A DNA stretch of 5,546 nt from Desulfurococcales archaeon (GTDB lineage Archaea > Thermoproteota > Thermoprotei_A > Sulfolobales > WANQ01). The DNA is taken from positions 1-5,546 of the forward strand of contig JALUDQ010000056.1 of NCBI GenBank assembly GCA_027043985.1. The letters run 5' to 3'. Within the stretch, counting starts at the first letter, position 1, and each line of letters starts with the position of its first letter. Shown one piece after another: positions 5,404 through 5,546 of this stretch. The notes below the pieces were generated by a model. The model searched no databases. It worked only from the letters and a program-made list of their open reading frames with translations, and was not told the origin of the DNA. The position numbers were made by a program, and so were the translations under genes.

Positions 5404-5546
5404 ATGAGAAAGGAAGCCGTGGAGATCTCTTGGAATGAACTCAAGAGGAGACGTGATTACATAGAGTTGGCTAGGACTATTAGGGATATAGTAGTTCTAC
5501 GTAAAAAGGAGAGGCTTAGAGGATCTAAGAGAAGCATAGAAGATGT
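5404..5546 (+). CDS. Charged helical protein, unrecognised, partner of the nucleotidyltransferase (3' end outside window)
   Basis: The frame is open from ATG 5404 to the window edge, giving 47 full codons. The visible protein is very basic and helical: it begins MRKEAVEISWNELKRRRDY, continues with an aliphatic helix (IELARTIRDIVVLR), then KKERLRGSKRSIEDV. The gene starts four bases after the nucleotidyltransferase stop, with a GAGG ribosome binding site inside that gene, so the two are probably one operon. I do not recognise the family. In MNT/AbiE-type systems the neighbour is usually the partner (HEPN protein or DNA-binding antitoxin), and a small partner protein would fit here. No HEPN R-x4-6-H motif or clear HTH is visible in the part shown. 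Confidence 0.7.
   Translation, partial: MRKEAVEISWNELKRRRDYIELARTIRDIVVLRKKERLRGSKRSIED

Overview
The window looks like a stretch of a hyperthermophilic crenarchaeal chromosome, probably Desulfurococcales (Staphylothermus/Desulfurococcus-like). The lineage is inferred from AGA/AGG arginine and ATA isoleucine codons, archaeal TATA-like boxes about 26 bases from gene starts, a leaderless-looking gene, a Thr-rich sequon-loaded surface protein, and a sodium:solute symporter preceded by a tiny membrane protein. No database search was possible, so the genus is a guess.

Layout. (1) Positions 1-1875, minus strand: the first 625 codons of a large secreted, heavily N-glycosylatable protein. It ends at the window edge inside a Thr-rich stalk, so its C-terminus lies outside. 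(2) 1876-2007: a 132-base intergenic region with two short inverted repeats and a possible promoter. (3) 2008-3033, minus strand: a one-component regulator that joins an N-terminal winged helix-turn-helix to a cytoplasmic type-2 periplasmic-binding-protein-like (SsuA/NMT1/THI5-like) sensor domain. (4) 3034-3099: a compact divergent promoter with one palindromic TATA core (TTTAAA) usable in both directions, followed by three alternating GTTCGG/CCGAAC half-sites that form two overlapping perfect palindromes. (5) 3100-3276 and 3281-4735, plus strand: a 58-residue two-helix membrane protein (DUF3311-like), then a 13-helix SSS-family symporter four bases downstream. (6) 4773-5399, plus strand: an MNT/AbiEii-like nucleotidyltransferase-fold protein. 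(7) 5404-5546, plus strand: the start of a charged, helical, unrecognised protein, probably co-transcribed with it.

The centre of the window reads as a self-contained uptake switch. The inferred model is that the binding-protein-like domain senses a small molecule in the cytoplasm, the wHTH binds the triple half-site array, and this controls both the regulator and the divergent two-gene symporter. The ligand is unknown. SsuA/NMT1/THI5-type folds bind sulfonates, nitrate-like anions and thiamin-pyrimidine precursors, so these are candidates only. The nucleotidyltransferase pair to the right resembles toxin-antitoxin-type modules and is probably functionally separate. No RNA genes, CRISPR arrays or insertion sequences were seen. 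No stretch over 300 bases lacks a gene.
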